Of a DNA stretch of 42,029 bases, positions 40,841 to 42,029 are shown piece after piece. The notes beneath the pieces were generated by a model. That model searched no databases. It was not told where the DNA came from and saw only the letters and a list, made by a program, of their open reading frames with translations. The stretch is taken from the NCBI GenBank assembly GCA_009778165.1, contig WRKF01000184.1, forward strand, positions 1-42,029. Reading direction: 5' to 3'. Made by a program: the position numbers and the translations under genes. Each line of letters begins with the position of its first letter. The first letter of the stretch is position 1. The stretch is from Defluviitaleaceae bacterium (GTDB taxonomy: Bacteria; Bacillota; Clostridia; Lachnospirales; UBA5962).

Positions 40841-40860
40841 AGACAAGAAAGGAGAATTTT

Positions 40861-41940
40861 ATGAATACATGTATAAAAAAATTGCGAAAAACAGTATCGA
40901 TAATAATGATTATATGCCTGTCAACAGTGCATGTTCCGTATGTCGCCCTCGGAACCGTAATTACAAACAATGCCGTAATAAACAGTATGCACGATATTCG
41001 CATAAACGCTATTAGCCCTGATAGTCGCTCAAACATAGGTATAAATGACAGGTTGCGTAATTATTATATTGCTAACAATGGGGTGGATTTACTCATTCCT
41101 GTTCCAATGCTTAACCACACACATGGCTTTGCTTGGTTCGATTTACAACTTACAAATAACGCTAGATTTTTTTTTGACACAACGTTTACAATGCAAGGTA
41201 GACAAATATTACAAAGAAGTGAGCGTATTGTAGTGCCTGTAGATTGGCCAACTTTTGAACCAATAGCTCCTGTTCCGCCCCCCCCTGCTCCACCGCCAAT
41301 CGAGCAAGATACGGAAGAAGATAATAATTACAATAACGGCGAAGATAATGAACCGACAGCCCCAGATAGTCCGGATAGCAATGTAACAATACAAAACATA
41401 CCATCTTTGATACTTGGTGAAGAAGTAATAAACCAACAAGGGCAAGGTTCTTTTAGTGTGTCGGATGGCGTAGTTTTATATCCAGGGAATCGCCTGGGGT
41501 TACAGTTTAGCCATTGGGAATTAATACCACAAGAGCAAGTTTTTATATCACAGTTTGGAACTATAGAGCAAAGCGGGATAGTTCTAAGAACCCCTCACAT
41601 TCGTTTTAATATGCCACCGGTGCAACTAAATATAATAGCCCATTGGGAACCAATAGATATTGGTTTTGTTAGAGCTGATAATGTGCAGTTAAAAAACTAT
41701 CCCAATCTTATTTTTGGCGAACTTATATCGTATCAGCAAGGGCAAGGACGTTTTAACGCACTTGATACAGTATTTTTATACCCGGGCTATCGTAGGGGTT
41801 ATGATTTTAGCCATTGGTTTATAGAGCCTAGCGAACTTGTACACATATTAGAAATAGGGACAATAGATACATTGGGTAGGGTAATAAATTTCCCGAATAT
41901 TCGTTTTACTATGCCGCCTGTGCCGCTGAATATATACTAA
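40861..41940 (+). CDS. Secreted repeat protein, apparently truncated by an insertion
   Basis: 359 residues; start after gaaaggag. Signal peptide residues 1-~30 (TVSIIMIICLSTVHVPYVAL). Residues ~35-130 are a beta-rich domain; a Pro-rich then Asp/Glu/Asn linker (PPPPAPPPIEQDTEEDN) follows. Two repeats of about 80 residues come next: PSLILGEEVINQQGQGSFSV ... YPGNRLGLQFSHWELIP ... RFNMPPVQLNIIAHWEP, and NLIFGELISYQQGQGRFNAL ... YPGYRRGYDFSHWFIEP ... RFTMPPVPLNIY. The GLxFSHW...FxMPxxxxxIxAxW pattern resembles Listeria-Bacteroides/InlB B-type repeats. The second repeat stops just before the HWEP end, next to an IS630-type gene, so the 3' part is probably lost. Confidence 0.78.
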   Translation: MNTCIKKLRKTVSIIMIICLSTVHVPYVALGTVITNNAVINSMHDIRINAISPDSRSNIGINDRLRNYYIANNGVDLLIPVPMLNHTHGFAWFDLQLTNNARFFFDTTFTMQGRQILQRSERIVVPVDWPTFEPIAPVPPPPAPPPIEQDTEEDNNYNNGEDNEPTAPDSPDSNVTIQNIPSLILGEEVINQQGQGSFSVSDGVVLYPGNRLGLQFSHWELIPQEQVFISQFGTIEQSGIVLRTPHIRFNMPPVQLNIIAHWEPIDIGFVRADNVQLKNYPNLIFGELISYQQGQGRFNALDTVFLYPGYRRGYDFSHWFIEPSELVHILEIGTIDTLGRVINFPNIRFTMPPVPLNIY

Positions 41941-41981
41941 ATACCCTTGAAAAAGCTCCTTATATATGATATAATATTCTT

Positions 41982-42029
41982 ATGGCATATCCAACAAAAT
42001 TTAGAGAGCGTGTATTAGAATTCATAGCT
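41982..42029 (+). CDS. IS630-type transposase, N-terminal 16 codons
   Basis: ATG 41982 opens MAYPTKFRERVLEFIA and runs off the window. This is the usual beginning of IS630-family transposases (MAYS-x-D-x-RERV-x-x-Y). A tataat -10 (41972 region) lies just ahead. The left end of the element should be near 41938-41945, where the upstream gene is cut. Confidence 0.7.
   Translation, partial: MAYPTKFRERVLEFIA

Overview
The window looks like chromosome of a low-GC, Gram-positive anaerobe (Bacillota, probably a gut-type clostridial lineage). The reasons are strong AGGAGG-type ribosome binding sites, sigma-A promoters, a sortase, secreted CAP-domain proteins, a giant Cna-B/SpaA surface protein, and ordinary use of all three stop codons. 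This lineage call is inference; no rRNA or other marker gene is present. Nearly every gene is on the + strand. The window holds no core metabolism, and it reads as accessory DNA that has been duplicated and reshuffled many times.

Layout. (1) 1-385: the 3' part of a sortase gene. (2) 0.5-5.2 kb: small unknown proteins, including two copies of a two-gene family pair (called A and B here), a secreted protein, a GNAT acetyltransferase, a tandem ribbon-helix-helix protein and a DarG-like macrodomain. (3) 5.2-9.7 kb: a mobile-element mosaic. A complete but frameshifted IS5-type element lies in one copy of a small membrane-protein gene; a DUF4365 two-gene module follows, then an orphan phage tail gpD gene cut by a second IS remnant. 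(4) 9.3-21.6 kb: an array of small paralogous modules, each present two or three times. P1-P2 has a ParB-like GKHR motif in P2; M-GNAT pairs a small membrane protein with a membrane-anchored acetyltransferase; Z1-Z2 are zinc-ribbon proteins; B-A recurs. An Rpn-like protein is also present. (5) 21.7-23.3 kb: a membrane protein resembling ADP-ribosyltransferases, and a Fic toxin with its small antitoxin. (6) 23.3-27.7 kb: four copies of a ~115-127 bp palindromic repeat alternate with single genes. These are two CAP proteins, a DUF2726/zinc-ribbon protein and a secreted protein; the three secreted ones share nearly the same promoter, leader and signal peptide. (7) 27.7-40.4 kb: one giant adhesin gene (about 3,246 aa after splicing, ~23 Cna-B/SpaA-like domains). 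A 2.8-kb group II intron interrupts it in sense orientation just after the presumed thioester cysteine. (8) 40.4-42.0 kb: a small protein, a secreted repeat protein apparently truncated by an insertion, and the start of an IS630-type transposase.

The most unusual aspects are three. The first is the group II intron, whose precise removal restores the reading frame through the thioester-type domain. The second is the array of repeatedly duplicated two-gene modules of unknown function, mixed with macrodomain, ART-like, Fic, DUF4365 and DUF2726 proteins, which suggests a conflict or defence island. The third is the evidence of leader shuffling: the same leader or ribosome-binding-site segments are reused in front of unrelated genes, and once in inverted orientation they form the start of a different gene. 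Function of most array genes cannot be read from sequence alone.
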